A DNA stretch of 41,026 bases from Isosphaeraceae bacterium. GTDB taxonomy: Bacteria; Planctomycetota; Planctomycetia; Isosphaerales; Isosphaeraceae. The position numbers and the translations under genes are program-made. The notes beneath the pieces were generated by a model. It saw only the letters and a list, made by a program, of their open reading frames with translations. It was not told the origin of the DNA and did no database searches. Every line of letters starts with the position of its first letter. Position 1 is the first letter of the stretch. Shown here piece by piece: positions 25,561 to 33,473 of this stretch. The DNA lies in contig JAJPJC010000196.1 of assembly GCA_021324445.1 (NCBI GenBank), forward strand, positions 1 to 41,026. Reading direction: 5' to 3'.

Positions 25561-26544
25561 TCAAGCGGCGGCCTCCTCCTCTCCGGTCTCGGGATGCGAG
25601 GGGGCCCAGACGGGCGCGCGCTCACTCAACGCCAGATAGGTCATCACCAGCAGCAGGCTGGTCATCGGCAGGGTGAAGATCCACCCCACGCAGAGTGCCA
25701 GCAGGCCCGCGCAGTTGATCGTGAGATAGGCGAAATAGACCGCGATCACCGTGGCGAAGCGGCCCCGGGTCAGCCGCCAGGAGCCTCGGAGTGCGTCCAC
25801 GACGCCGGTGCCCTGGTCGATGATGAGGTAGGAGAACTGTCCCAGCCGAGCCAGGACCGCCAGCACCACCGGCGCGAGAAGCACGGCACCGGCCAGACCC
25901 GTCAGGATCCCGCGGATCGCCTCGCGATCAAGCTCCCAGGCGATCAGGCTCTCGACCCCCTCGAGGATCGACGGCGGCGCGCCGGCGGCCGAGAGCCAGG
26001 TAAACCCGCTCAGCAAGAGTGTGAGGAGCGGCGATCGATCCAGGATCCTCTCGACCAGGAAATGGGCGATCAGGACCGGCGCGGCCGCGATCGACAGGAA
26101 CAGGAACGTCGCCAGGAGCGTGGTCAAGAGATAGCCGCCGCCGCGAAACAGGTCGTCGAAGGCCGTGGGCTCCGATCGCGCGATCTTGAGCAGGACGAGA
26201 TTCAAGCCGATCTGCAACCAGATCGGTACGAGGATGTCGGCCAGGAAGAGCAGGAACCGCGCGAACTCGCTGAACGCCGGTTCGCCCACCAGCTCGTTGA
26301 GGCCCGAGAGGATCGCCCGGCAGGTCGTGACGAGCAACCAGTTGGCCGCGGCGGCGCCCCAATAGGCGGCAAGGCAGGCCGCGAGCCGGCCCTGGAAGGT
26401 CGACCCGCTCGCCCGAAGGATCGCCGCCAACGGCGGCGAGGAATCCGCGCCGCCGGTGGGGTCGGATCCCCGCGGGCGAGCCGAACCGGGCCAGGCCGGG
26501 GCGCGAGCTGGCTCACGGTCATCGGGCAGCGGGGGAAGCACCAT
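25561..26544 (-). CDS. Polytopic membrane protein of unknown function
   Basis: A 327-residue protein with about six hydrophobic segments, among them LLFLADILVPIWLQIGLNLVLL, LLTTLLATFLFLSIAAAPVLI, LAGAVLLAPVVLAVLARLG and CAGLLALCVGWIFTLPMTSL (some quoted in part). The first 40 residues are Pro/Arg-rich and the end is acidic (PETGEEEAAA). The segment VVDALRGSWRLTRGRF before the last helices recalls the internal repeat of DUF975 and GPDPase-membrane-domain proteins ('al+~S~~~~kg~~~~~~~~~'), a weak match. The ATG at 26544 follows ggagtccccg. It lies 45 bases downstream of trpE on the same strand, so it may be in the same transcript, without an evident link to tryptophan synthesis. Confidence 0.75.
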   Translation of the reverse strand: MVLPPLPDDREPARAPAWPGSARPRGSDPTGGADSSPPLAAILRASGSTFQGRLAACLAAYWGAAAANWLLVTTCRAILSGLNELVGEPAFSEFARFLLFLADILVPIWLQIGLNLVLLKIARSEPTAFDDLFRGGGYLLTTLLATFLFLSIAAAPVLIAHFLVERILDRSPLLTLLLSGFTWLSAAGAPPSILEGVESLIAWELDREAIRGILTGLAGAVLLAPVVLAVLARLGQFSYLIIDQGTGVVDALRGSWRLTRGRFATVIAVYFAYLTINCAGLLALCVGWIFTLPMTSLLLVMTYLALSERAPVWAPSHPETGEEEAAA

Positions 26545-26589
26545 CGGGGACTCCGCGGTCGTGGTCCGCGAGCTGGGCCCAGACGTGGC

Positions 26590-28125
26590 TCACGGCGCGG
26601 CCTCCGCGACCGGGGCCGATCGGCTGAGCTGGGACTCGGCGATCTCGATGGCCTTGAGCAACCCCCGCGCCTTGTTGAGCGTCTCCTCGAACTCGTCGGC
26701 CGGCACGCTGTCGTGGACGATGCCGCCGCCGGCCTGGATGTACGCCGTCTGCCCCTGGATGACCAGGGTGCGCAGCGCGATGCACGTATCCATGTTGCCG
26801 GTGAAGTCAATATAACCGACGGCCCCGGCGTAGGGACCGCGTTTGGTCGGCTCGACCTCGTCGATGATCTGCATGGCCCGAACCTTGGGCGCGCCGGAAA
26901 CCGTGCCGGCCGGCAGCCCGGCGCGGAGGGCATCAAACGCCGTCTGGCCGGCGCGGAGCCGCCCCGTGACGTTCGATGTGAGGTGCATGACGTGCGAATA
27001 GCGCTCGACTTTCATCACGTCCGTAAGCTGAACGCTGCCGTACTCGGCGACCCGGCCGACGTCGTTGCGTCCCAGGTCCACCAGCATGATGTGCTCGGCA
27101 CGTTCCTTGGGGTCGGCCAGCAGCTCCTCGGCCAGCGCGCGATCTTCCTCCTCGGTGCGGCCCCGCCGCCGGGTACCGGCCAGCGGCCGGATCGTCACCT
27201 GGCCTTCCTCGGCGCGCACCAGGATCTCCGGCGAGCTGCCGATCAGGGCGAACTCGCCCAACGGCAGATAAAAGAGGAACGGACTGGGGTTGACCACGCG
27301 GAGCACCCGGTAGATGTCGAACGGGTTGGCCCGGGTCTCCACCTCGAAGCGCTGGCTGGGCACGACCTGGAAGATGTCGCCGGCCTTGATGTATTCCTGG
27401 CAGTGCCGGACGACGGCCTCGTACCGGGCGCGGGTGAAGTTGGAGCGGAACGGCAGCGACCCCGGGGCGTCGGTGGCGATATCGCAGACGCCCAGCTCGG
27501 GCACGCTCGCCGCCAGCCGGTCGACCAGCTCGTCAATCCGCCGGCACGCCGCCTCGTAGGCGGCCTTGAGGTCGGCCTCAGGCCCGACATGGGCCTGCGC
27601 CACCACCAGGATCGTCTTGCGGATGTGGTCGAACAAGACCATGCAATCGTAGAAGGCGAACGACAGATCGGGCAGGCCGCGATCGTCGGGGGGCACGTTG
27701 GGCAGGTTCTCGGTATAACGGACCGCGTCGTAGGCGGCATAGCCGACGGCGCCGCCGGCAAACCGCGGCAGGCCGGGCAGCGCCGCGGCCCGATACCGTT
27801 CCACCAGGCGCTGGAGATCCAGGAAGGGATCCGGCGAAGTGAACTGGCGGAGCGGCTCTCCGCTGGCGGTCTCCGTGATGCGGACCTCCACGCCCCGGGC
27901 CTCGAACTTCAGGAACGGCTCGGTCCCCAGGAAGCTGAACCGGCCGACCTTCTCCCCGCCGATGACGCTCTCGAAGAGGAACGAGGGGGCCGCGCGTGCG
28001 ATCCGGCGGAAGGCCGAGACGGGAGTCAGCCCGTCCCCGGTCAACTGGCGGTAGACCGGCACGCACGAGACCCCCGAATCCCGGTACCCGGTGAATTCCT
28101 CGTACGACGGACGATAACGACTCAT
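26590..28125 (-). CDS. trpE: Anthranilate synthase component I
   Basis: A 511-residue protein, the usual TrpE length. It converts chorismate and ammonia (from the TrpG glutaminase) to anthranilate, the first step of tryptophan synthesis. The N-terminal regulatory part has [19 protein letters not shown] (the LLES-like feedback site) and the chorismate-binding core has [54 protein letters not shown] and PYAGAVGY, ending with [16 protein letters not shown]. All of these are chorismate-enzyme motifs. The GAP and DLGRND signatures favour TrpE over PabB. The ATG at 28125 follows a weak gggcc box. No trpG or other trp gene is nearby, so the gene is isolated from the rest of the pathway. Confidence 0.95.
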   Translation of the reverse strand: MSRYRPSYEEFTGYRDSGVSCVPVYRQLTGDGLTPVSAFRRIARAAPSFLFESVIGGEKVGRFSFLGTEPFLKFEARGVEVRITETASGEPLRQFTSPDPFLDLQRLVERYRAAALPGLPRFAGGAVGYAAYDAVRYTENLPNVPPDDRGLPDLSFAFYDCMVLFDHIRKTILVVAQAHVGPEADLKAAYEAACRRIDELVDRLAASVPELGVCDIATDAPGSLPFRSNFTRARYEAVVRHCQEYIKAGDIFQVVPSQRFEVETRANPFDIYRVLRVVNPSPFLFYLPLGEFALIGSSPEILVRAEEGQVTIRPLAGTRRRGRTEEEDRALAEELLADPKERAEHIMLVDLGRNDVGRVAEYGSVQLTDVMKVERYSHVMHLTSNVTGRLRAGQTAFDALRAGLPAGTVSGAPKVRAMQIIDEVEPTKRGPYAGAVGYIDFTGNMDTCIALRTLVIQGQTAYIQAGGGIVHDSVPADEFEETLNKARGLLKAIEIAESQLSRSAPVAEAAP

Positions 28126-28170
28126 CGCCGGCCCATTTCCCAAGCGTGACGTCCCGACGGCAATGCCTGT

Positions 28171-28199
28171 ACATTACCAGTCGGGAGGGGCCCGGACAA
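28171..28199 (-). promoter_or_regulatory. Candidate trpE promoter
   Basis: On the minus strand TTGTCC, a 17-base spacer and TAATGT, about 45 bases upstream of the trpE ATG. No leader peptide rich in Trp codons or attenuator hairpin is seen. Confidence 0.45.
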
Positions 28200-28310
28200 G
28201 ACCGAGCCCGATCGCCCCGGCGCCAAGGACACGCCGGAAATCGAAGGGTCGATTGCCTTAAGGGGCCGGTCCCGCACCCGGCGGCCGCGCCGGCCGGCCT
28301 TCACGGTTGC

Positions 28311-28338
28311 TTGACACCCCCGTGGGGGAAATTAGAAT
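28311..28338 (+). promoter_or_regulatory. Promoter of the mcsA-mcsA-mcsB-J operon with an internal palindrome
   Basis: TTGACA (28311-28316), a 16-base spacer, and TAGAAT (28333-28338). The spacer contains the palindrome CCCCC-GT-GGGGG, which could be a repressor site. The start codon is about 150 bases downstream. Confidence 0.6.
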
Positions 28339-28452
28339 ACCAATGGGCTCACGCGTCCTTGCCAACGGGAAGCCACGCCTTCAGCGGCGAATCCGATCGA
28401 CCGTCTCGACCAGACGGCCGGGGACGGCGCACGAGTGAGTCACCGACGCCGA

Positions 28453-28482
28453 GGATCGGATCGGATCGGACTGGACCGGACC
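28453..28482 (+). repeat. Six tandem GGAYY pentamers in the mcsA leader
   Basis: ggatc x3, ggact, then ggacc x2, immediately before the ribosome-binding site (ggag at 28486-28489) of the first mcsA. Slippage here would change leader length and possibly ribosome access. Confidence 0.55.
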
Positions 28483-28496
28483 GGCGGAGTCGCTCC

Positions 28497-29009
28497 ATGA
28501 AATGCCAGAAATGCGCCAAGCCAGCCACCTTCCACATCACCGACATCGTCGAGAAGGGGAAGCACCGCGAGTTCCACTTCTGTGATGAGCACGCGCGGCA
28601 GCACCTGGCCCCTCCGGAGGAGGCGCTGGAGGCGCCGACCATGAGCGAGATCGCCAAGAAGCTGATCGTCAGCGCGCCGGGTTCGCTGCGCGAGCCCTCG
28701 CCGGCGGATAAGCAGGCCTGTCCTGTCTGCCAGATCACCTTCCTGGAGTTCCGCAACTCGGGGCGCCTGGGTTGTCCCTACGATTATGAAGTCTTCCGCG
28801 ATGAGCTGATGCCCCTGCTCGAGAACATTCACGGCGAGACCCGACACTCAGGCAAGGTCCCGCGGCGGGCGCCCCGGAACACCCAGCAGCAGACGACCCT
28901 GATCCAGCTTCGCAACGAGCTGAAGCGCGCCGTCGCTGCGGAAGATTACGAAGCGGCGGCGCGGTTGCGCGATTCCATCAAGTTGATCGAGCACGAGCAG
29001 GGGCGATGA
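28497..29009 (+). CDS. McsA-like zinc-finger/UVR protein, first paralogue
   Basis: A 170-residue protein of the McsA type, the activator of protein arginine kinase McsB. The first finger reads C3-x2-C6 ... C29-x2-H32 (MKCQKCAKPATFH, HFCDEHA), so CCCH in place of the CCCC of Bacillus McsA. A second finger has CPVCQITF and GRLGCPYDY, with the fourth Cys missing. The C-terminal UVR motif (LRNELKRAVAAEDYEAAARL) is the McsB/UvrB-type interaction helix pair. The ATG at 28497 is preceded by cggagtcgctcc. It is followed 79 bases later by a second paralogue and then by mcsB. Because the context includes mcsB, McsA is preferred over a generic UvrB/UvrC-motif protein. Confidence 0.85.
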   Translation: MKCQKCAKPATFHITDIVEKGKHREFHFCDEHARQHLAPPEEALEAPTMSEIAKKLIVSAPGSLREPSPADKQACPVCQITFLEFRNSGRLGCPYDYEVFRDELMPLLENIHGETRHSGKVPRRAPRNTQQQTTLIQLRNELKRAVAAEDYEAAARLRDSIKLIEHEQGR

Positions 29010-29088
29010 GGTCCAAGCGAGCGAGTTCTTCCCGCGTGAGGAGTCCCGAGCCAGCCGGCCGGCCGGTGCTTCGAAGGTGGTCGGGCCC

Positions 29089-29574
29089 ATGAGGTGTCAA
29101 CGGTGCCAGAAGGAAGCCTCGGTTCATCTGACGGAACAGATCCAGGGTCAGCGCCGGGAGCTCCATCTGTGCCAGGCTTGTGCCAGAAAGGCGGGTCTGT
29201 CCTTGCCGGAATCCCCACCCAACCTGGCGCTGGACGCCGTGGTGCAAAGCCTGATCGTGGCCCACGTGGGCGAGCTGGTCGGCGAGCTGGCCGAGTCGAC
29301 CTGCCCCGACTGCGGGATCAAGTTCATGGAATTCCGCGCCGCGGCCCGCCTCGGCTGTCCCCAGGATTACCGGGTCTTCTCGGCCGGCCTCCTGCCCTTG
29401 CTCCAGCGCTACCACGGCGCCACCCGGCATGTGGGCAAGGTGGCGCGCCGTCATGAGGGTGCCGGTCAGCAACTGCGGCTGCGCACTCAGTTGCGCGCGG
29501 CGATCGCCCGCGAAGATTACGAGGAAGCCGCCCGGCTGCGCGATCGGCTCCGCCTCAAGGATTCCCAGGCATGA
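29089..29574 (+). CDS. McsA-like zinc-finger/UVR protein, second paralogue
   Basis: A 161-residue paralogue of the previous protein. The first finger is CCCC (MRCQRCQKEAS, LHLCQACARK), as in classical McsA. The second has CPDCGIKFMEF and ARLGCPQDY, again lacking the fourth Cys. The UVR motif is LRTQLRAAIAREDYEEAARL. Its TGA overlaps the mcsB ATG (ATGA at 29571-29574), so translation is coupled and this copy is the more likely obligate McsB partner. The ATG at 29089 begins the zinc finger; a GTG at 29077 is possible. Two McsA copies with different zinc ligands in one operon is unusual against the single copy in Bacillus. Confidence 0.85.
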   Translation: MRCQRCQKEASVHLTEQIQGQRRELHLCQACARKAGLSLPESPPNLALDAVVQSLIVAHVGELVGELAESTCPDCGIKFMEFRAAARLGCPQDYRVFSAGLLPLLQRYHGATRHVGKVARRHEGAGQQLRLRTQLRAAIAREDYEEAARLRDRLRLKDSQA

Positions 29575-30635
29575 CTCTCGACGACCTCACCAAATCGTCC
29601 GGCGAGTGGCTGCGGGGCAACGGTCCCGAGAGCGACATCGTCATGTGCTCGCGCATCCGCCTGGCACGCAACCTCGCCGACTTCCCCTTCACCAATCGCG
29701 CCAGCCGGAGCGAGAAGACCGAGATCGAGGCCCATTTCAAGGGTGCCATGGCCCACGCCAAGCTCGAGCTGAGCTACCTCGACGTCAATGCCCTGGGGAA
29801 CCTGGACCGCCTCTTCCTGGTCGAGCGCCAGATCATCTCGCGCGAGCTGGCCAACAGCGACGGCCCGCGCGGGGTCGCCATCAGCAGCCTGGAAAACGTC
29901 GCGATCATGGTCAACGAGGAAGACCATCTGCGGGTCCAGTTCATGCTCTCCGGCTTCCGCCTGGGCGAGGTCTGGGACGCCGTCAACCAGCTCGACGACC
30001 GGCTGGAGGAGCAGCTCGCCTATGCCTTCAGTCCCCAGCTCGGCTACTTGACGGCCTGCCCCACCAATGTGGGCACGGGCATCCGCGTCGGGGTGATGCT
30101 CCACCTGCCCGGACTGGTCCAGACCAAGCAGATCGATAAGGTCTTCCGCGCCTTGCAGAAGATCAACCTGGCGGTGCGGGGCCTCTACGGGGAGGGGTCC
30201 CAGGCCTCGGGCGACTTCTACCAGATTTCCAATCAGCAGACCCTGGGCAAGAGCGAGCCCGAGCTGATCAAGATCCTCACCGACGTCGTGCCGCAGGTCC
30301 TCCAGTACGAGCGGGCGGCCCGGCAGACCCTCCTGACCGAGCGCCGCCAGCACCTGCATGACCAGGTCAGCCGCGCCTACGGCGTGCTCAAGACCGCCCA
30401 GACCATCTCCAGCGAGGAGACGATGCTGCTCCTGTCCAGCGTCCGGATGGGGATCAACCTGGGCCTGATCGACGACCTCTCGATCGCCACGGTCAACGAG
30501 CTGTTCATCCAGACCCAGCCGGCTTTCCTCCAGAAGCTCCGGGGCTCGGAGCTGGGGGTCGAGGAGCGGAACGTCGCACGGGCGTCGTACCTGCGGAGCC
30601 GATTGTCCAACGGGCGGCAGGCCCCGCGCCATTGA
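29571..30635 (+). CDS. mcsB: Protein arginine kinase McsB
   Basis: A 354-residue protein of normal McsB length. It phosphorylates arginine residues and so marks proteins for ClpCP degradation in Gram-positive bacteria. The phosphagen-kinase fold motifs are clear: VMCSRIRLARNL (ATP/arginine site), VMVNEEDHLRVQ read here as IMVNEEDHLRVQ, the catalytic-Cys strand LTACPTNVGTGIRV, and LYGEGSQASGDFYQISNQ. The two glutamates of NEEDH and the Cys in TACPTN are the expected catalytic residues, so activity is likely. It is the third gene of the operon, with ATGA overlap to mcsA. No ctsR, clpC or arginine phosphatase (YwlE) is visible here, so the degradation partner must be elsewhere. Confidence 0.95.
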   Translation: MTLDDLTKSSGEWLRGNGPESDIVMCSRIRLARNLADFPFTNRASRSEKTEIEAHFKGAMAHAKLELSYLDVNALGNLDRLFLVERQIISRELANSDGPRGVAISSLENVAIMVNEEDHLRVQFMLSGFRLGEVWDAVNQLDDRLEEQLAYAFSPQLGYLTACPTNVGTGIRVGVMLHLPGLVQTKQIDKVFRALQKINLAVRGLYGEGSQASGDFYQISNQQTLGKSEPELIKILTDVVPQVLQYERAARQTLLTERRQHLHDQVSRAYGVLKTAQTISSEETMLLLSSVRMGINLGLIDDLSIATVNELFIQTQPAFLQKLRGSELGVEERNVARASYLRSRLSNGRQAPRH

Positions 30636-30682
30636 GCCGGGCCGGACCCCAGCCCCGGCCCTGGCCGCGGGGAGGCGACGAG

Positions 30683-31411
30683 GTGTCCCTGTTCAGCTTC
30701 GAGATCGATCCGCTCCAGGTGCTGGGCGTCTCGGCCGACGCGACCCTGGAGCAAATCCGCGATGCCTACCGCCAGAAGGCCAAGAAGTACCATCCCGACG
30801 CCGGCGGCGAGGATTGGGCCTTCCGCATCCTCTCCCAGGCCCACGAGCTGTTGTGCTCGGCGCGAGTCGTCCGCGCCGCCCATTTCGAATCACCAGCCCG
30901 GGCCGGCACGGCCCCACCCCGTCCCAGCCCCAGTCCCGGTCCCAAGGCCGAGACTGTCCACGCAGGCATCCACGACAAGCATATTGTCCCCTCGAGAATC
31001 GTCGCCGTGGAGCACCTCTGCGTGCGCTATCTCTGGGATGATGCCAGCTATCTCTGGCTGACCCAGGGTCTGCCGGACGAGCAGCGCTTCCTGAGTTGCA
31101 GCCTGAACATCACCTGGCCCGACGCGGCCAGGCCGGACCGCGATGACCCGATCCGCGGCCGTGCGGCCATCCTCGCCACCTTGAGCGAGGTCTTCGACGC
31201 GCTGATCATCAGCACGCGCGCGATCGCGTCGCGGTCGCGCATCGAGGAGGACCGGTTCGCCGGCTGGCTGAGTTATACCAGCTTCGATCGGTCCTCAAAG
31301 GCGCTGAAGGCCCTGCATGAGGCCCTGAGGGCGCACGGGCTGGGCCTGCGGCAGTGGTCTCGGGACCTGTTCCTGCCCCGGGCCTGGCAGTTCGACCGGT
31401 CCGAAGCCTGA
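30683..31411 (+). CDS. J-domain (DnaJ-like) protein with unknown C-terminal domain
   Basis: A 242-residue protein. Residues about 8-62 form a J-domain: DPLQVLGVSADATLEQIRDA, YRQKAKKYHPDAGGED with the essential HPD, and FRILSQAHELL. A Pro-rich linker follows (SPARAGTAPPRPSPSPGP), then a domain of about 140 residues (VEHLCVRYLWDDASYLWLT, FSLNITWPD-like SCSLNITWPD, LSEVFDALIIS, LSYTSFDRSSKALKALHEAL) that I do not recognise. J-proteins deliver clients to DnaK. The GTG at 30683 follows ggggaggcgacgag; a TTG overlapping the mcsB stop at 30632 is less likely. Forty-seven bases after mcsB, it is probably co-transcribed, coupling Hsp70 recruitment to arginine phosphorylation. Confidence 0.8.
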   Translation: MSLFSFEIDPLQVLGVSADATLEQIRDAYRQKAKKYHPDAGGEDWAFRILSQAHELLCSARVVRAAHFESPARAGTAPPRPSPSPGPKAETVHAGIHDKHIVPSRIVAVEHLCVRYLWDDASYLWLTQGLPDEQRFLSCSLNITWPDAARPDRDDPIRGRAAILATLSEVFDALIISTRAIASRSRIEEDRFAGWLSYTSFDRSSKALKALHEALRAHGLGLRQWSRDLFLPRAWQFDRSEA

Positions 31412-31486
31412 ACCGGTGTCCGAGACGCCCCCAAAGCTCGGAGGCCGCGGTGCAGGGATGAACCGTGGGGATGTCCGGACTCCCTT

Positions 31487-32296
31487 TCAGGACAAGCCCA
31501 GGCTGCTCAAATACTTGTACGACTTCTTCAAGGCTCGGTTCACCACGGCCGGCGGGGGCCAGGGGTGGCCCTGGAACTCGACCTCCACGCAGCATGGCCC
31601 CCGATAGCCCCCGCGGCGGAGCATGTGCAGGAGCTTCGCGAAATCGACGTGGCCGCTGCCGAGCGCGGGGAAGTTCCAGACCCCCGGGCCGCCGACCTTG
31701 TCTTTGAGATGGCACAGCGCCACCAGCGGCAAGGCATAAGGAAGGTCCGCTTCGGCCCGGACAGCCCCGTAGTACTCGCAATTGGCCGTGTCGTAGTTGA
31801 TCCTCACGTTGGACCGGCCGACTGTCTCCACCAGCGTGCGCGCCTTGCGGCCCGTGGAAGTGAGCTCGCCGTGGATCTCGAGCGTGATCGTCACGTCGCG
31901 CTCGGCCGCGTAGTCCGCCAGCCCGCCGATGTTCGCGTGGAACGCCTCCTCATCTTCTTCGCCCGCTTCGGGACCGCCGACGGCGGTGTTCAGGATCGGG
32001 ATGCCCATTCGCTCGCAAAGGTCGAGGGCTCGCCTGGCCTGATTCAACCCACGCCGCGTGGTCAAATTCGAGTGGGCGCTCAGGGAGACCGGCGTGAGCG
32101 CGTAGCGGTTCAGCAGGCGCTGGGCACGCCCGATCGTCCGGGCGTCGGCCGCCAGCGGCAGATGCTCGATGATCCCCGGGATGGCCGCGAGCTCGACGTA
32201 CCGAAAGCCCGACGCCGCGATGCCGGCCAGCGCCTCCTCGAGGCTGTAGGGCGCGTAGCAGGTGGTTGTGGCGGCCAGCCGGTTCGACATCGTCAT
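31487..32296 (-). CDS. Sugar phosphate isomerase/epimerase (TIM barrel), last gene of catabolic operon
   Basis: A 269-residue TIM-barrel protein of the xylose-isomerase-like (AP_endonuc_2) superfamily. Strand and metal-site motifs are VELAAIPGI, LSAHSNL, LNTAVGGPEAGEEDE, TITLEIHGEL, RINYDTANCEYYG, VALCHLKDK and CCVEVEFQG. The Glu in LEIHG, Asp in YDTAN, His in CHLKD and Glu in VEVEFQ fit the usual divalent-metal ligands. It isomerises or epimerises a sugar or polyol-like substrate, identity unknown. I chose the ATG at 32296 (gagg eight bases upstream); an ATG at 32332 is an alternative and lies inside a duplicated boundary sequence. It is separated from the upstream dehydrogenase by a palindrome insertion. 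Confidence 0.8.
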   Translation of the reverse strand: MTMSNRLAATTTCYAPYSLEEALAGIAASGFRYVELAAIPGIIEHLPLAADARTIGRAQRLLNRYALTPVSLSAHSNLTTRRGLNQARRALDLCERMGIPILNTAVGGPEAGEEDEEAFHANIGGLADYAAERDVTITLEIHGELTSTGRKARTLVETVGRSNVRINYDTANCEYYGAVRAEADLPYALPLVALCHLKDKVGGPGVWNFPALGSGHVDFAKLLHMLRRGGYRGPCCVEVEFQGHPWPPPAVVNRALKKSYKYLSSLGLS

Positions 32297-32323
32297 CGCG
32301 GTCACCTCGTGCCGGCCTTCCTC

Positions 32324-32431
32324 GTTGTCCATCGCGTGCAGTGCAGATTCGCCCGCGTCCGGATCATGTCAGGCGAAAGCCTGACCTGCGTTACTCTCAC
32401 TGGTTGTCCATCGCGTGCGGATTCGCCCGCG
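32324..32431. repeat. Duplicated gene-boundary sequence flanking a palindromic element
   Basis: Copy 1 (32324-32357) and copy 2 (32403-32431) share gttgtccatcgcgtgc and gattcgcccgcg; copy 1 has five extra bases (a tandem tgcag). Between them lie 45 bases with gtcaggc-gaaa-gcctgac (32368-32385), the same palindrome core as at 16533-16550. Copy 2 encodes the end of the dehydrogenase (ANPHAMDNQ); copy 1 encodes the alternative start of the isomerase (MDNEEG). This looks like insertion of a small element with duplication of its target. Confidence 0.65.
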
Positions 32432-33473
32432 CGGGTTCGGCGGCCGGCGGCGGCGCCTGGTCCACGGACGAGTCGGGAACGGCCACGCGGGAGAGCAGCT
32501 CCCCGTTGACACAGGAGCGCGGCGGCTGGTGCCGGGCCAGGGCGATCACCGTCTCGACCGACAACCGCCAGCGGGCCTCGATCCCGGTTGTCGAATAGCC
32601 GGCGACGTGCGGCGTGAGGACGACGTTGTCCAGCCCGAGAAGCGGATTCTCGCCCGCGGGCGGCTCGTCCTCGAGCACGTCCAATCCCGCGGCGGCGATC
32701 CAGCCTTCGCCCAGTGCCCGCACGAGGGCGGTTTCGTCGATCACCGGCCCGCGCGACGTGTTGAGCAGGATGGCGGTCGGTTTCATCAGCCGCAACTCCC
32801 GCTCGCCGATCAGGTGCCGCGTCTGGGGCGTCAGGGGGCAATGGAGCGACACATAATCGGAAGCCGCGAGCAGCTCGTCGAGGCCCACGGCCGTCACGCC
32901 ATGAGCCGCCATCGTTGCGGCATCGACGTAGAGGTCGTGGGCGAGCACGTCCATTTCGAACCCGCTGAGTTTCCGCACGACCTCCCGGGCGACGTGGCCG
33001 AAGCCCACCAGCCCCAACGTCCGGCCCCGGACGGAATTCCACGGCTGACCCGCAACCTTCCCCCACTGGCCGCGGCGCACGGCCCGATCGAGCTCGGCGA
33101 CCCGCCGCGACACCGCCAGGAGCAAGGCGATCACGTGATCGGAGACGCCATCGCTGACGGCGGCGGGCGTGTTCGCGATCAGGATCCTCCGCTGAGTGGC
33201 CTCGGCGATGGGTACGTTATCCGTGCCGCTGCCTGTGCGGAGGATGGCCCGGCAGCGCGGCACGGCGTCCAGATTCCCGCCGAGCAGGATGCGACTCCCC
33301 CCGAACAACCAGACCACCTCCGCGTCCTGGGCGTGAGCCTCCAGCTCGGCGCGCGTCGTGCAGTCGTGGTCGACCAGCTGGATCCCCTCCTGGTCCAGGG
33401 TCTCCCGGACCCAATCGGGGACCGTCTGCCCATCCAGGTCCACCAGCGCCACCTTGGGTCGTTCACTCGTCAA
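32397..33473 (-). CDS. D-isomer-specific 2-hydroxyacid dehydrogenase (phosphoglycerate dehydrogenase-like)
   Basis: A 358-residue cytoplasmic enzyme from the TTG at 33473, with ggagggaggagcagcc just upstream; that TTG overlaps the stop of the amidohydrolase before it (TTGA). The Rossmann motif is GLVGFGHVAREVV. The catalytic residues are Arg in NTSRGPVID, Glu in VLEDEPPAGE and His in LTPHVAGYS. The first strand is KVALVDLDGQTVPDW and the nucleotide region begins at AILRTGSGTDN. This family includes SerA, glyoxylate reductases and other 2-oxoacid reductases; no ACT domain is present, so serine-pathway regulation is unlikely. The last 30 residues are Pro/Ala-rich and end in the duplicated boundary sequence. 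It is the fifth gene of the six-gene operon. Confidence 0.85.
   Translation of the reverse strand: MTSERPKVALVDLDGQTVPDWVRETLDQEGIQLVDHDCTTRAELEAHAQDAEVVWLFGGSRILLGGNLDAVPRCRAILRTGSGTDNVPIAEATQRRILIANTPAAVSDGVSDHVIALLLAVSRRVAELDRAVRRGQWGKVAGQPWNSVRGRTLGLVGFGHVAREVVRKLSGFEMDVLAHDLYVDAATMAAHGVTAVGLDELLAASDYVSLHCPLTPQTRHLIGERELRLMKPTAILLNTSRGPVIDETALVRALGEGWIAAAGLDVLEDEPPAGENPLLGLDNVVLTPHVAGYSTTGIEARWRLSVETVIALARHQPPRSCVNGELLSRVAVPDSSVDQAPPPAAEPARANPHAMDNQ

Larger units (their letters stand above)
28126..28496. other. Divergent promoter region between trpE and the mcsA operon
   Basis: 371 bases with a candidate trpE promoter (28171-28199, minus), a good sigma-70 promoter for mcsA (28311-28338, plus), and a run of six GGAYY pentamers (28453-28482) in the mcsA leader. 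The plus frame is open through it but has no family match. Confidence 0.6.

Noticed and set aside
26590..28125. Reading trpE as pabB or another chorismate enzyme
   Set aside because: Length, the N-terminal feedback-site sequence and the [14 protein letters not shown] motifs favour anthranilate synthase component I.
25594..28149. An 851-codon plus-strand frame across the membrane protein and trpE
   Set aside because: Antisense to trpE, which is certain; biased composition and no motif.
28453..28482. CRISPR-like short repeats
   Set aside because: Five-base tandem units without spacers; not a CRISPR array.
32302..33066. Alternative frame ending upstream of the isomerase
   Set aside because: It overlaps the well-supported dehydrogenase in another frame and has an Arg/Gly-rich random composition.
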